From Idiomarina aquatica (lineage in GTDB: Bacteria; Pseudomonadota; Gammaproteobacteria; Enterobacterales; Alteromonadaceae): a stretch of DNA of 64,000 nucleotides. The position numbers and the translations under genes are program-made. Positions 10,399-22,674 of the stretch are shown here, piece after piece. The notes under the pieces are model-generated. The model saw nothing but the letters and a program-made list of their open reading frames with translations, did no database searches and was not told the origin of the DNA. The stretch spans positions 62,001-126,000 of the forward strand of contig NZ_PIPS01000003.1 in NCBI RefSeq assembly GCF_003987185.1. The letters run 5' to 3'. Numbering within the stretch: the stretch's first letter is position 1; every line of letters starts with the position of its first letter.

Positions 10399-11670
10399 AT
10401 GGATATCATTACTTCTTATGGCATGATCCTGGTGATCATGGCGGCGGTCTTTGGCTTTTTTATGGCCTGGGGTATCGGCGCAAATGACGTAGCAAATGCA
10501 ATGGGTACCTCGGTTGGCTCAAAAGCGCTGACCATCAAGCAAGCGATTCTCGTCGCCATGGTGTTTGAATTTGCAGGTGCTTATCTTGCCGGGGGTGAAG
10601 TAACCTCCACCATTCGTAAAGGCATTATTGACTCTGCCTATTTCGTTGACAGCCCCGAACTACTCGTATTCGGCATGATCTCGGCACTACTTGCCGCCGG
10701 TTTCTGGCTGCTGATCGCGTCTTACCTGGGCTGGCCGGTATCAACTACGCACTCGATCATCGGTGCCATAGTCGGCTTCTCGGCCATTGGCGTTAGCATG
10801 GATTCCGTGCAGTGGGCAAAAGTTGGCGGTGTGGTAGGCTCTTGGGTGGTAACGCCGGCGATATCAGGCTTTATTGCGTACCTCATATTTATGAGTGCGC
10901 AGAAACTGATTTTTGACCGCTCTAACCCATTAAAAATGGCGCAACGGTATGTGCCATTCTATATGGCAATGGCCGGCTTCGTGCTGTCGCTGGTTACCAT
11001 CAAAAAAGGCTTAAAACACGTTGGTTTGAACTTAGGTTCAATGGAAGGTTACCTATGGGCGATTGGTATTGCCGTCGTGGTCTTCTTTATCGGTAAGTTT
11101 GCTATTTCACGGCTTAAGTTTAACCCATCCGACGACAAAGAGATGCACTACACCAACGTTGAGAAGGTGTTTGCCGTGCTGATGGTCGTGACCGCCTGTG
11201 CGATGGCCTTTGCGCATGGCTCGAATGACGTTGCAAACGCGATTGGTCCGTTGGCTGCTGTTGTCAGCATCGTTGCCAACAATGGTGAAATTTCGTCGAA
11301 AGCGGCGTTGGCCTGGTGGGTGCTTCCGGTAGGTGCCGTGGGTATCGTTGTCGGCCTGGCGATGCTGGGTAAACGTGTTATCGCGACCATTGGTCAGGGC
11401 ATTACGCATCTGACGCCAAGCCGTGGTTTTGCCGCCGAGCTGGCAGCTGCGTCGACGGTGGTACTTGCCTCGGGTACTGGTTTGCCAATTTCAACCACAC
11501 AGACGCTGGTTGGTGCGGTTCTTGGTGTAGGCATGGCGCGCGGTATTGCGGCGCTAAACCTTGGCGTCGTGCGCAACATCGTGGTGTCCTGGGTCGTGAC
11601 GCTGCCGGCAGGCGCGATTATGTCGATTATTTTCTTCTACATTCTGAAAGCGATATTCGGTGTCGCCTAA
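10399..11670 (+). CDS. Inorganic phosphate transporter, PiT family
   Basis: Cation-coupled low-affinity phosphate symporter in the inner membrane. At 423 residues with about ten hydrophobic helices, it shows the two PiT repeats: GANDVANAMGTSVGS near residue 27 and its second copy AHGSNDVANAIGPLA near residue 273, plus STTHSIIGAIVG and STTQTLVGAVLG. Operon with the DUF47 gene upstream; a strong terminator follows. Confidence 0.93.
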   Translation: MDIITSYGMILVIMAAVFGFFMAWGIGANDVANAMGTSVGSKALTIKQAILVAMVFEFAGAYLAGGEVTSTIRKGIIDSAYFVDSPELLVFGMISALLAAGFWLLIASYLGWPVSTTHSIIGAIVGFSAIGVSMDSVQWAKVGGVVGSWVVTPAISGFIAYLIFMSAQKLIFDRSNPLKMAQRYVPFYMAMAGFVLSLVTIKKGLKHVGLNLGSMEGYLWAIGIAVVVFFIGKFAISRLKFNPSDDKEMHYTNVEKVFAVLMVVTACAMAFAHGSNDVANAIGPLAAVVSIVANNGEISSKAALAWWVLPVGAVGIVVGLAMLGKRVIATIGQGITHLTPSRGFAAELAAASTVVLASGTGLPISTTQTLVGAVLGVGMARGIAALNLGVVRNIVVSWVVTLPAGAIMSIIFFYILKAIFGVA

Positions 11671-11688
11671 GAGGATATGCCGTTGCTA

Positions 11689-11716
11689 AGCCCCGTTTTA
11701 TACGGGGTTTTTTTTT
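11689..11716 (+). terminator. Rho-independent terminator after the phosphate transporter
   Basis: AGCCCCGT and ACGGGGTT arms around a TTAT-type loop (11689-11710), followed by eight or more T residues. Confidence 0.9.
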
Positions 11717-11798
11717 ACCCGAAAAAAAATCACATTCCCATCCAACTTTTTTTTGTTCATTATCGACTTTATAAACAAATCCTCGGACGCAACGACAC

Positions 11799-12365
11799 GT
11801 GTTTAAAAAAAGCGATAAAAAACTAGCCGAACAGGCGCTCAAAGGGAGCAGTAAGGCTTGGGTAGCTCTGGTTAAACGCTATGAACAAAGAGTCTTTCAT
11901 TATGGCTTGCGTATGCTGCCGAATGCAGATGATGCACTTGATTTAGTGCAGGAAACCTTTGCCAGTGTGTTTCGGAGCCTGCACAACTGGAATCAGCAGC
12001 ATGCCTTCAGCGGCTGGTTGATGACCATCGCGCATCGACGTTGCGTTGAGTATTACCGCCGCCGTAAGGAGGAAGACGGCTGGGATATTGAGCAACACGA
12101 TCAGGCGGACGAATCGTTGCAGGCATCGCCCGACGAAAGTGCCGACTTTGAGCAGCAGCAACAGCGCATCATACGAGCGTTGCAGCGTTTGCCGATGGAA
12201 CAACGCGCGGTGGTCGAAGCAAAGTTCTTTCGCCAGTTGACGACGCGGGAAATTGCTGAACAACAGGGTGAATCAGAGAATACGGTTAAGTCTCGGCTGT
12301 ATGCTGGGTTGGATAAATTAAAGGTGTACCTGGAGGATGTCTATGAACAAGCCATCGTCAAATAA
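11799..12365 (+). CDS. ECF-type RNA polymerase sigma factor
   Basis: Group 4 (extracytoplasmic function) sigma factor, 188 residues. Region 2 spans about residues 20-90 with YGLRMLPNADDALDLVQETF (binding core RNA polymerase and the -10 element), and region 4 about 125-180 with LPMEQRAVVEAKFFRQLTTR and a helix-turn-helix (AEQQGESENTVKSRLYAGLDKL). A linker rich in Gln/Glu separates them. The start is a GTG. The downstream gene overlaps its 3' end and encodes a single-pass membrane protein, the typical anti-sigma position. It resembles RpoE/SigW-like factors but the exact ECF group was not determined. Confidence 0.88.
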   Translation: MFKKSDKKLAEQALKGSSKAWVALVKRYEQRVFHYGLRMLPNADDALDLVQETFASVFRSLHNWNQQHAFSGWLMTIAHRRCVEYYRRRKEEDGWDIEQHDQADESLQASPDESADFEQQQQRIIRALQRLPMEQRAVVEAKFFRQLTTREIAEQQGESENTVKSRLYAGLDKLKVYLEDVYEQAIVK

Positions 12366-12888
12366 CAAACCAAGCTTTGAGCAGTGGCTAACCGATGCCG
12401 GCGAGCAATACCGCAGTGCGGAAAACATGCCGGAATGGGATCGCGAAGCCATTTTCCGGGCGCACTACCGGCCGACCGGCAAATTATCCTGGTGGTCTCA
12501 GCCAATGGCATTCGCATCCTTTGCCCTGTCTTGTCTGGCGGTATCGCTGGTGGTTGTGCAAAGTTACCGGGCCGATATTGATGCTCAGGTTGATGCTCGA
12601 GTGGCTGAAATTGTTGAGCAAAAGCTGAGTGTTTTCGAGGAGCAGCAGAAAATGCGACTGGCTCAGCAAAGTAAGGACTTGCGTAACGATTTTCGTGAAC
12701 AGCTGTCAACGTCGACCACACAACTGGCGACTTACATCCTGGCCACCAACCGGCAGGAACGGCAGGCTGATATGGAAAACCTGGTTGAGTACGTAAACGA
12801 TACTCGCGAAGAAGATATTACATTCTATGCACAGCAATTACGCCGTGTGGGAATGCAAAACCATCCACCGATGTTGGAGAATGAGTGA
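12343..12888 (+). CDS. Putative membrane-anchored anti-sigma factor
   Basis: 181-residue protein with a cytoplasmic head (about 1-50, containing a short WDREAIFRAHY segment), one membrane helix (about 56-75, rich in Ala, Leu and Val) and a periplasmic helical tail. The start at 12343 is chosen over 12337 because GGAGG sits 6 bases upstream of the former and abuts the latter. It overlaps the sigma gene by 23 bases and its stop overlaps the next start (TGATG). No known anti-sigma domain such as zinc-binding HxxxCxxC is visible, so the anti-sigma role rests on gene position and topology. Confidence 0.6.
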   Translation: MNKPSSNNKPSFEQWLTDAGEQYRSAENMPEWDREAIFRAHYRPTGKLSWWSQPMAFASFALSCLAVSLVVVQSYRADIDAQVDARVAEIVEQKLSVFEEQQKMRLAQQSKDLRNDFREQLSTSTTQLATYILATNRQERQADMENLVEYVNDTREEDITFYAQQLRRVGMQNHPPMLENE

Positions 12889-13778
12889 TGAAAAAGTGGC
12901 TATTATCGCTGGCTGTAGCAAGTGCCTTTTATGGCGCAGCCGCTCAAGCGAACGAACCTTATAGTGAATTAAAAAACCAGTTAGAAATTTTTACCGGCAT
13001 CATCCAGACAGCGGCTCGACAAAGCGGTGATGACGAAGCCCGTTTGTCGGACTTTCGATACACCTATGTGCGCGATCAAGGCGTGATTTACCGAGTTCGA
13101 CTTGGCCAGTCTGGCTGGCGTTTCGTGGCGCCTGATGCGCCGGAGCCGCCAATGCCGCCGGAAGCCGCTGATATGGGAGAGTTTGCCCGTGATTTGCAAC
13201 TGGATGTTGTGGTTGAGCAGGGATTGCGAACGGCGCACCGGATACTCAGTAAGCTTAGCGGTGAATACTCGGAGGAATGGTTTGAGTTGTCGGAAAAGCA
13301 GCGTGACCTTGCCTGGGATATTCGCGAACAGGAACGAGAGCTGCGTGATATTGAGTTCCGGCTACGTAACGCCGAAGACAGTGAAAAGGCGGAGCTGACC
13401 CGTGAGCGTAATGAGATAAAGCGGCAATTAGATGAGCTACGGGCGGAGCAGAGCGCATTGAGGGAAAAATCCGAGGCATTGAAGCAAGAATTAAAGGCTG
13501 AGCGTGAAAAAATCCGTCAACAACAGATAGAAACGCGCGATAAAGCCATTGCCAATGCTGAGCAACTGTTGTCAAAAACCCTCTGCGATTACGGCATAAC
13601 ACTGAAAGCACTGCCACAGGATGAGTTTGTCACCTTTATTCTGGAGGGGGCGGATAATAGTGCCGGTGAGCGTCGTCGGGATCGCGTTTATGTGTTTGCA
13701 ATGGACGACATTCGCGAGTGCAGCGGTAATGACGGGGCCGCTGACTTGATTGAAGCAGCGAAGCCGTACTACTTTTAA
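12888..13778 (+). CDS. Exported coiled-coil protein of unknown function
   Basis: Signal peptide at residues 1-21 (cleavage after AQA), then an N-terminal domain of about 110 residues with a Pro/Glu-rich stretch (PDAPEPPMPPEA), a long charged coiled coil (about 125-215, heptads of Glu, Arg and Leu), and a C-terminal region with two Cys (CDYGI and IRECSG) that could form a disulfide. No family was recognised. Start ATG overlaps the upstream stop. As the third gene of the sigma operon it could be the envelope sensor or effector of the sigma/anti-sigma pair. Confidence 0.65.
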   Translation: MKKWLLSLAVASAFYGAAAQANEPYSELKNQLEIFTGIIQTAARQSGDDEARLSDFRYTYVRDQGVIYRVRLGQSGWRFVAPDAPEPPMPPEAADMGEFARDLQLDVVVEQGLRTAHRILSKLSGEYSEEWFELSEKQRDLAWDIREQERELRDIEFRLRNAEDSEKAELTRERNEIKRQLDELRAEQSALREKSEALKQELKAEREKIRQQQIETRDKAIANAEQLLSKTLCDYGITLKALPQDEFVTFILEGADNSAGERRRDRVYVFAMDDIRECSGNDGAADLIEAAKPYYF

Positions 13779-13877
13779 TACCGACTAACCGACCAACCCT
13801 ACCGGCAGCCGTGACAGGCTGCCGAGTTTCGAGTAAAATCCGCGCACATTAGTCATTAAAGTGAATGCAGTATAATC

Positions 13878-14927
13878 ATGACCCGGCCTGATACCTCGCT
13901 CAAAGTCAGCGATTTTAGTTTTGATTTACCGGACGAACTGATCGCGCGTTATCCTCAGCAGCAACGTAGCGCCAGTCGCCTGCTAACGGTCAACCAGCAA
14001 CAACAGCGTATCGAGCATAAAATGTTTAAAGACATTGTCGCTGAGCTCGATGCCGGCGATTTGTTGGTTTTTAACGATACGCGGGTTATCCCTGCACGAC
14101 TGTTGGGCGAGAAAGTTTCCGGCGGTAAGGTCGAAGTGTTGGTGGAGCGGTTGCTGGACGACCATCGCGTACTTGCCCATGTGCGCGCTAACCGTGCACC
14201 CAAACCGGGGCAGGAATTACGGTTGGAGGGTAAAGTGACGGCAACCATGGTGGCTCGTCATGATGCCCTGTTTGAATTGCGCTTTGAACACGATGAGACG
14301 GTATTGGAGTTGTTGGAGCAGTATGGCCATATGCCGCTGCCACCCTACATTGATCGTCCCGATGAGGACAGTGACAAAGAACGTTATCAGACCGTCTACA
14401 ACCGTGAACCAGGAGCGGTTGCCGCGCCAACGGCGGGGCTGCACTTTGATGATGACATTTTACAGCAGTTGACCGACAAAGGCGTTGAGTTTGCTTATGT
14501 GACCCTGCACGTCGGCGCAGGTACCTTTCAGCCAGTGCGGGTAGACGACATCAAAGAGCACGTCATGCACAGCGAATACGCCAAAGTGCCTGCTGAAACG
14601 TGTGAAAAAATTAAGGCAACGAAAGCTGCCGGCAAACGTGTCGTCGCGGTTGGCACAACCTCGGTGCGGTCACTGGAATCGGCGGCTGCCCGGAGTGACG
14701 AGCTGATCGAACCGTTTTTTGACGATACTGACATTTTTATTTATCCCGGTTTTGAATTTAAAGTCATTGATGCGCTCATCACTAACTTTCATTTGCCGGA
14801 ATCAACCCTAATTATGTTGGTCTCTGCCTTCGTCGGCAAAGACCTGATTATGGACGCCTATCACCAGGCTATAGCCGAAAAATACCGCTTTTTCAGTTAT
14901 GGCGACGCGATGTTCCTGTCGCGCTAA
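13878..14927 (+). CDS. queA: S-adenosylmethionine:tRNA ribosyltransferase-isomerase QueA
   Basis: Converts preQ1-tRNA to epoxyqueuosine-tRNA using the ribosyl group of SAM. 349 residues as expected. Signature stretches: N-terminal [52 protein letters not shown] and the late [15 protein letters not shown]. It lies 19 bases upstream of tgt, the enzyme of the preceding step in the same pathway. SAM supply links it functionally to metK. Confidence 0.96.
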   Translation: MTRPDTSLKVSDFSFDLPDELIARYPQQQRSASRLLTVNQQQQRIEHKMFKDIVAELDAGDLLVFNDTRVIPARLLGEKVSGGKVEVLVERLLDDHRVLAHVRANRAPKPGQELRLEGKVTATMVARHDALFELRFEHDETVLELLEQYGHMPLPPYIDRPDEDSDKERYQTVYNREPGAVAAPTAGLHFDDDILQQLTDKGVEFAYVTLHVGAGTFQPVRVDDIKEHVMHSEYAKVPAETCEKIKATKAAGKRVVAVGTTSVRSLESAAARSDELIEPFFDDTDIFIYPGFEFKVIDALITNFHLPESTLIMLVSAFVGKDLIMDAYHQAIAEKYRFFSYGDAMFLSR

Positions 14928-14943
14928 CGATAACGAAGCTTAG

Positions 14944-17477
<2,534 letters not shown>

Positions 17478-17576
17478 AGTCGCACCTTTTTGCGTTATTT
17501 TGAGGTCATTAATCCATTTTCAGTGTACCTATATCCTCGGTTTCAGGACAAAACAAGTTGCCTTTAAGGTAGGTAT

Positions 17577-18419
17577 TTGAACAGAGTGGCGTCAAACGAC
17601 GTCAAAAAAATGTGCATAAAATCAACTATTAACATTCTGAAAAAATGCGCTATGCTGGAACCATCGCCAATCAACAACACTTACGGTATGCAAACGAGCA
17701 AGCACAAATTAATAGCCTCTGGGTACAATCAGGTGGTGGAATTACAGTGCGCATCTCAGGCCGGACACGACACGAATGGACGGTTCCATTTTACGTTGAT
17801 TGGTCAGCATTATCCAGACTATCTGATTCTTGAAGTGTCACATTTATATCGCTGGCAGGACGTACTGCCGGCGTTGCGCGGCAGTGATCAACTGGTCATG
17901 CGAACCATCTCAGCGCAGGGCGAAGTTATCGTCGGCTCGGTTGACTTGATCCACGCCACCCAGTTCCCCGATAAGTTGTTGTTTGTTTCTTATCCTAAGA
18001 ACTCCCAAACGAGATCGTTACGAAAGACACCACGAATGCAAATTGAAGTGCGTGGGCAATTGACACTTGAGGGTGAAAAGCAGCCGATGACTAATGGGCT
18101 GCTGCATGATATGGCGGCACATGGTTTTGGCTTTGACTGCGAAGGTGTATTACCGTGTTTTGAAGGCCAACTGCTTGGCAAAAACGCGCAATTAACGATT
18201 CAATTGTCTGATGATGAGCATGAAACACGGGCGGTGCGTATCAAGTCTGTTGAAGAAGCCGGACCTAAGCAGTGGCGTATTGGCCTGGAGTCAGTGATGA
18301 ACGATGATGATCGGGTCGATCTCATGCATCGGCTGTTAATGAACTCTATCCCTGTCTTGCAACTGAAAAGCTCGGGACGATCGGAAGGATCAAATTCGGA
18401 TAAGGCTTTACAAGAGTAA
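17577..18419 (+). CDS. PilZ-domain protein (YcgR-like)
   Basis: Probable cyclic-di-GMP receptor. The middle contains RKTPR, a match to the PilZ RxxxR motif (about residue 147), followed by a beta-rich stretch and DMAAHG, corresponding to (D/N)xSxxG with Ser replaced by Ala. An N-terminal beta domain resembles the YcgR-N family. The start is uncertain: the annotated TTG has AAGGTAGGT upstream; in-frame ATGs at 17649 and 17688 would give shorter proteins of more usual length. It is divergent from the Ser/Thr kinase; no shared operon. Confidence 0.65.
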   Translation: MNRVASNDVKKMCIKSTINILKKCAMLEPSPINNTYGMQTSKHKLIASGYNQVVELQCASQAGHDTNGRFHFTLIGQHYPDYLILEVSHLYRWQDVLPALRGSDQLVMRTISAQGEVIVGSVDLIHATQFPDKLLFVSYPKNSQTRSLRKTPRMQIEVRGQLTLEGEKQPMTNGLLHDMAAHGFGFDCEGVLPCFEGQLLGKNAQLTIQLSDDEHETRAVRIKSVEEAGPKQWRIGLESVMNDDDRVDLMHRLLMNSIPVLQLKSSGRSEGSNSDKALQE

Positions 18420-18484
18420 TTTGACTCGGTACAATTCAGCACCAATTAAACCCGTAGTGGTTAATTTTTAATCAAAATAGATAA

Positions 18485-18721
<237 letters not shown>

Positions 18722-18801
18722 GCTTTAGCCTCGAAGACAGGCAAAGCGAAGAGCGAAACCTTTCGCGTAATGACAATGACTTGCTAATTTAGTCTTGTTT
18801 C

Positions 18802-18842
18802 GAAAGCCGTGTCGGAATGCCGTCGCGGCTTTCTTGTTTTTG
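18802..18842 (+). terminator. Intercistronic terminator/attenuator between rpsU and dnaG
   Basis: GAAAGCCG (18802-18809) pairs with CGGCTTTC (18826-18833), followed by TTGTTTTT. In E. coli a partial terminator in the same place lowers dnaG expression relative to rpsU; the same use is inferred here. Confidence 0.75.
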
Positions 18843-18889
18843 GTAACCCTTTCATTTAGGGGCAACAGAACTTAAGGGCGATAACGCGT

Positions 18890-20638
18890 ATGGCAGGGCT
18901 TATCCCAAAATCATTTATTCATGATCTGCTGGATCGTGCTGATATTGTGGAAGTTGTCGACAGCCGTGTGCCGTTAAAAAAAGCCGGTAAAAATCACCAG
19001 GCCTGCTGCCCATTCCATAACGAAAAAACGCCGTCGTTTACTGTTAGTCAGGATAAGCAGTTTTACCATTGTTTTGGTTGTGGTGAGCACGGCAATGCCA
19101 TCGACTTTTTAATGAACTACGATGGGCTCGACTTTCCGGATGCGGTTGAAGAGTTGGCCAGCATGCTGGGTTTAGATGTGCCTCGGGAGCAATCAAATAC
19201 CACGCCGCAACAGCAACAACAGCGTCAGCAACAGCAGCGTCAGGACAGTGAGTTAATGAGTCAATGCGCGCGGTACTATCAACATCAGTTGAAACACCAC
19301 GCACAGGCTGAAAAAGCCATCTCCTATTTAAAGAAACGTGGATTAACCGGCGAGATCGTCAAGAAATTTCAAATCGGTTATGCCGGCGACGAGTGGGATG
19401 GTGTGCTCAACACCTTTGGCCGCTCCGGACAACAGCGCCAACAATTGGTTGACTTAAAACTGGTGAACCGGAATGACAACGGCCGTCATTACGACTTTTT
19501 TCGTGACCGTATTATGTTTCCAATCCATGACCGGCGTGGACGAGTCGTTGGATTTGGCGGCCGGGTGATCGACAGCGATGGGCCGAAATACCTGAACTCG
19601 CCGGAAACCCGGCTGTTTCACAAAGGGCATGAACTGTACGGCTTCTGGCATTTACAACAACAGCGTAAACGCCCCGAGCAAGTTGTGATTGTTGAGGGCT
19701 ACATGGATGTCGTCAGTTTAGCGCAAGCGGGTATTGATTATGCCGTCGCATCTCTGGGTACGGCAACGACCACAGAGCAACTGCAGCGTTTGTTCCGCAC
19801 CACTTCCACGGTGGTATGTTGTTATGACGGCGACCGAGCTGGTCGCGACGCCGCCTGGCGGGCACTGGAAAACGCCTTGCCGCTGTTAAAAGACGGCGTT
19901 GATATGCGCTTCTTGTTTCTGGCTGACGGAGAAGATCCGGACTCGCTGGTGCAAAGCAAAGGAGCTGAGGCTTTTGAGCAACAATTAGCGCAGGCAACAT
20001 CATTTATTGACTACTTTTTTGAACATTTGCTGGCTGACATCGATCCAAGTAATGACGCTGGACGTTCTCAATTATTGAGTGAAGCAAAGCCTCGTATCGA
20101 AAAAGTTGCGAGTGACTTTTATCGCGAATCACTGATGGAAAAACTCGCGAATTTGCTGCGTCGGGACCGCTCGCAACTTGAACGTTACGTGGATAAACCG
20201 AAACAGCAACGGATGACGCCGCAGGCGATGAAAATGACACCGTTACGTAAAGCCATCGCATTGCTGTTACAGTACCCGGGGCTTGGGCAAACGGTACCGG
20301 TTCGAGAAGAACTCGGGCAACTCCGTTTGAACGGTGTTGAGTTGTTTATGCAACTGCACCGGCAAACCGCGGCTCAGGCAATGACCACGGCGCAGTTGCT
20401 GGAAGCTTGGCGGGACACAGAATTTCATGGTGCCCTTGAAAAACTGGCGGTTTGGGAGCACCAATTAGATGAGGAGCAAATCAATGCAGAATTTTATGAC
20501 ATCTTTGTTTTTCTCATCGATCAGTACGTTGAGCAACGTGCGAACGACTTGCTACGAAAAGAGCAAACACATCAGCTAAATAGAGCTGAGAAGCAGGAAT
20601 ATTTGATGCTATTACAGCATCTGAGGAAAAAGCAGTGA
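18890..20638 (+). CDS. dnaG: DNA primase DnaG
   Basis: Synthesises RNA primers at the replication fork. 582 residues. An N-terminal zinc finger reads CCPFHNEKTPSF with FHCFGCG-like second half (residues about 40-65, written here YHCFGCGEHG). The TOPRIM catalytic core includes VIVEGYMDVV (catalytic Glu near residue 269) and CYDGDRAGRDAA (DxD). The C-terminal part is the DnaB-interacting helical domain. A Gln-rich linker follows the zinc domain. Position between rpsU and rpoD is the classical arrangement. Confidence 0.97.
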   Translation: MAGLIPKSFIHDLLDRADIVEVVDSRVPLKKAGKNHQACCPFHNEKTPSFTVSQDKQFYHCFGCGEHGNAIDFLMNYDGLDFPDAVEELASMLGLDVPREQSNTTPQQQQQRQQQQRQDSELMSQCARYYQHQLKHHAQAEKAISYLKKRGLTGEIVKKFQIGYAGDEWDGVLNTFGRSGQQRQQLVDLKLVNRNDNGRHYDFFRDRIMFPIHDRRGRVVGFGGRVIDSDGPKYLNSPETRLFHKGHELYGFWHLQQQRKRPEQVVIVEGYMDVVSLAQAGIDYAVASLGTATTTEQLQRLFRTTSTVVCCYDGDRAGRDAAWRALENALPLLKDGVDMRFLFLADGEDPDSLVQSKGAEAFEQQLAQATSFIDYFFEHLLADIDPSNDAGRSQLLSEAKPRIEKVASDFYRESLMEKLANLLRRDRSQLERYVDKPKQQRMTPQAMKMTPLRKAIALLLQYPGLGQTVPVREELGQLRLNGVELFMQLHRQTAAQAMTTAQLLEAWRDTEFHGALEKLAVWEHQLDEEQINAEFYDIFVFLIDQYVEQRANDLLRKEQTHQLNRAEKQEYLMLLQHLRKKQ

Positions 20639-20681
20639 CAGGCCGGAAGTGAGTGTTTTGCTGGCCTAAAAGGCAGCAATC

Positions 20682-20690
20682 TGTTATACT
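20682..20690 (+). promoter_or_regulatory. Extended -10 promoter element upstream of rpoD
   Basis: TGTTATACT fits the extended -10 pattern TGnTATAAT with one mismatch, 74 bases before the rpoD start. No well-spaced -35 is visible. Position suggests separate transcription of rpoD in addition to read-through from dnaG. Confidence 0.4.
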
Positions 20691-20763
20691 TTCTGGTCAT
20701 TTTGGGTATTCTCACTGATTTTTCATTGTTATCTCATTGTCAGTTATTGGGTGGAACGTCTGT

Positions 20764-22599
20764 ATGCAGCAGAGTCGGCAATCGCAACTTAAAGTCCTTA
20801 TTGCGAAAGGCAAAGAACAAGGGTTTTTAACATTCGCTGAGGTTAATGACCATTTACCTCAGGAAATTGTTGATTCCGATCAGATAGAAGATATTATTCG
20901 CATGATCAATGACATGGGTATTCGCGTGTTCGAGAGCGCGCCGGATGCCGATGACTTGATGATGGCGGAAAGTGCTGCGGACGAAGATGCCGCAGAAGAA
21001 GCCGCACAAGCACTTGCAACGGTTGACAGTGAAATTGGTCGCACGACCGATCCGGTGCGCATGTATATGCGTGAGATGGGTACCGTTGAGCTGTTAACAC
21101 GCGAAGGCGAAATCGACATTGCCAAGCGTATTGAAGAAGGCATCAACCAGGTACAGTGCTCTGTTGCTGAATACCCGGAAGCGATTAACTTCCTGCTTGA
21201 ACAATGGGATTCCTACGAAGCCGAAGAGCTTCGCCTGACCGATATCATTGTTGGCTTTATCGACCCCGATGAAGTGGACGAGGCACCGGTTAGCGCCACG
21301 CACGTCGGTTCTGAACTTTCAGAAGAAGAGCTGGAAGAAGAAGACGATGATGACGATGACAGCGAAGACGAAGAAGAAGCCGATACTGGCATCGATCCTG
21401 AGTTTGCCCGCGCAAAATTCACTGAGCTACGTGAACAGTACGAAGTGACCCGTCAGGCCATCATTGATAATGGCCGTGACCACCCGAAAGCGCGCGCTGA
21501 AATTGATAAATTGAGCGAGCTGTTTAAGCAGTTCCGGTTAGTGCCAAAGCAGTTTGATCGTCTGGTTAAAGACATGCGTGACATGATGCATCGTGTCCGC
21601 GTGCAAGAGCGCCTGGTGATGAAAGCTTGTGTGGAACAGGCTGGCATGCCAAAACGCGCGTTCATGAAAGCATTCTCTGGTAACGAGAACTCAATGGCCT
21701 GGGTCGACGAGCACATCAACGCCGGTGAAGGTTATTCTGAAGGTTTGCGTGAGATTCGTGGCGATATCGAACGTAGTGTCACCAAACTGCTTGAAGTGGA
21801 ACGTGAAACCGGGCTAACCATTGCCAAGGTAAAAGACATTAACCGCCGCATGTCGATTGGCGAAGCGAAAGCGCGCCGGGCCAAAAAAGAAATGGTCGAA
21901 GCGAACCTGCGTCTGGTTATTTCAATTGCTAAAAAGTACACCAACCGTGGTCTGCAATTCCTGGATCTGATTCAGGAAGGTAACATCGGCCTGATGAAAG
22001 CGGTGGATAAGTTCGAGTACCGTCGTGGTTACAAGTTCTCAACCTACGCAACGTGGTGGATCCGGCAGGCGATCACACGTTCGATCGCGGATCAGGCGCG
22101 TACCATTCGTATCCCGGTGCACATGATCGAAACGATCAATAAGCTGAATCGCATCTCACGTCAGATGTTGCAGGAAATGGGTCGGGAGCCGCTGCCGGAA
22201 GAGCTGGCAGAACGAATGATGATGCCGGAAGATAAAATTCGCAAAGTGCTTAAAATTGCGAAAGAGCCGATTTCGATGGAAACGCCGATTGGTGACGACG
22301 AAGATTCGCATCTGGGTGACTTCATTGAAGACAATACGCTGGATCTACCGATTGACTCAGCGACCTCGGAAAGCTTGCGCAATTCGGTTCGTGAAGTGCT
22401 TGGCGGGTTGACCGCGCGTGAAGCGAAAGTGTTGCGTATGCGCTTCGGTATTGATATGAATACGGACCACACATTAGAAGAAGTGGGTAAGCAGTTTGAC
22501 GTAACAAGGGAACGAATTCGTCAAATTGAAGCCAAAGCATTACGTAAATTGCGTCATCCAAGTCGCTCTGAACAACTGAAGTCGTTCCTGGACGAGTAA
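20764..22599 (+). CDS. rpoD: RNA polymerase primary sigma factor, sigma-70
   Basis: Housekeeping sigma factor. The start at 20764 is chosen because the N terminus then aligns with E. coli RpoD ([20 protein letters not shown]) and GGTGGA lies upstream; this gives 611 residues. Region 1.1 occupies about 1-80, 1.2 begins near [11 protein letters not shown], region 2 contains [20 protein letters not shown] and the -10 recognition helix, and region 4 ends with the helix-turn-helix [18 protein letters not shown]. The non-conserved region between 1.2 and 2 carries an unusually acidic run (about residues 193-214, almost all Glu/Asp). Confidence 0.97.
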   Translation: MQQSRQSQLKVLIAKGKEQGFLTFAEVNDHLPQEIVDSDQIEDIIRMINDMGIRVFESAPDADDLMMAESAADEDAAEEAAQALATVDSEIGRTTDPVRMYMREMGTVELLTREGEIDIAKRIEEGINQVQCSVAEYPEAINFLLEQWDSYEAEELRLTDIIVGFIDPDEVDEAPVSATHVGSELSEEELEEEDDDDDDSEDEEEADTGIDPEFARAKFTELREQYEVTRQAIIDNGRDHPKARAEIDKLSELFKQFRLVPKQFDRLVKDMRDMMHRVRVQERLVMKACVEQAGMPKRAFMKAFSGNENSMAWVDEHINAGEGYSEGLREIRGDIERSVTKLLEVERETGLTIAKVKDINRRMSIGEAKARRAKKEMVEANLRLVISIAKKYTNRGLQFLDLIQEGNIGLMKAVDKFEYRRGYKFSTYATWWIRQAITRSIADQARTIRIPVHMIETINKLNRISRQMLQEMGREPLPEELAERMMMPEDKIRKVLKIAKEPISMETPIGDDEDSHLGDFIEDNTLDLPIDSATSESLRNSVREVLGGLTAREAKVLRMRFGIDMNTDHTLEEVGKQFDVTRERIRQIEAKALRKLRHPSRSEQLKSFLDE

Positions 22600-22623
22600 T
22601 AAGGTCTGCGATTTACGTTCTTA

Positions 22624-22645
22624 GGCCAGATGCGTTAATCTGGCC
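22624..22645 (+). terminator. Hairpin downstream of rpoD
   Basis: Perfect 8-bp inverted repeat GGCCAGAT/ATCTGGCC with a 6-base loop. There is no T run after it, so it may be a Rho-dependent end, RNA-stabilising hairpin or weak terminator. Confidence 0.4.
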
Positions 22646-22674
22646 AAACTAGGAAGATAAGCTCAGGAGGCACT

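Noticed and set aside
21213-21422. Serine-rich minus-strand ORF
   Set aside because: Serine codons are simply the complement of the acidic Glu/Asp run of rpoD.
22624-22645. Canonical rpoD intrinsic terminator
   Set aside because: The stem is perfect but no T run follows; kept only as a hairpin of uncertain role.
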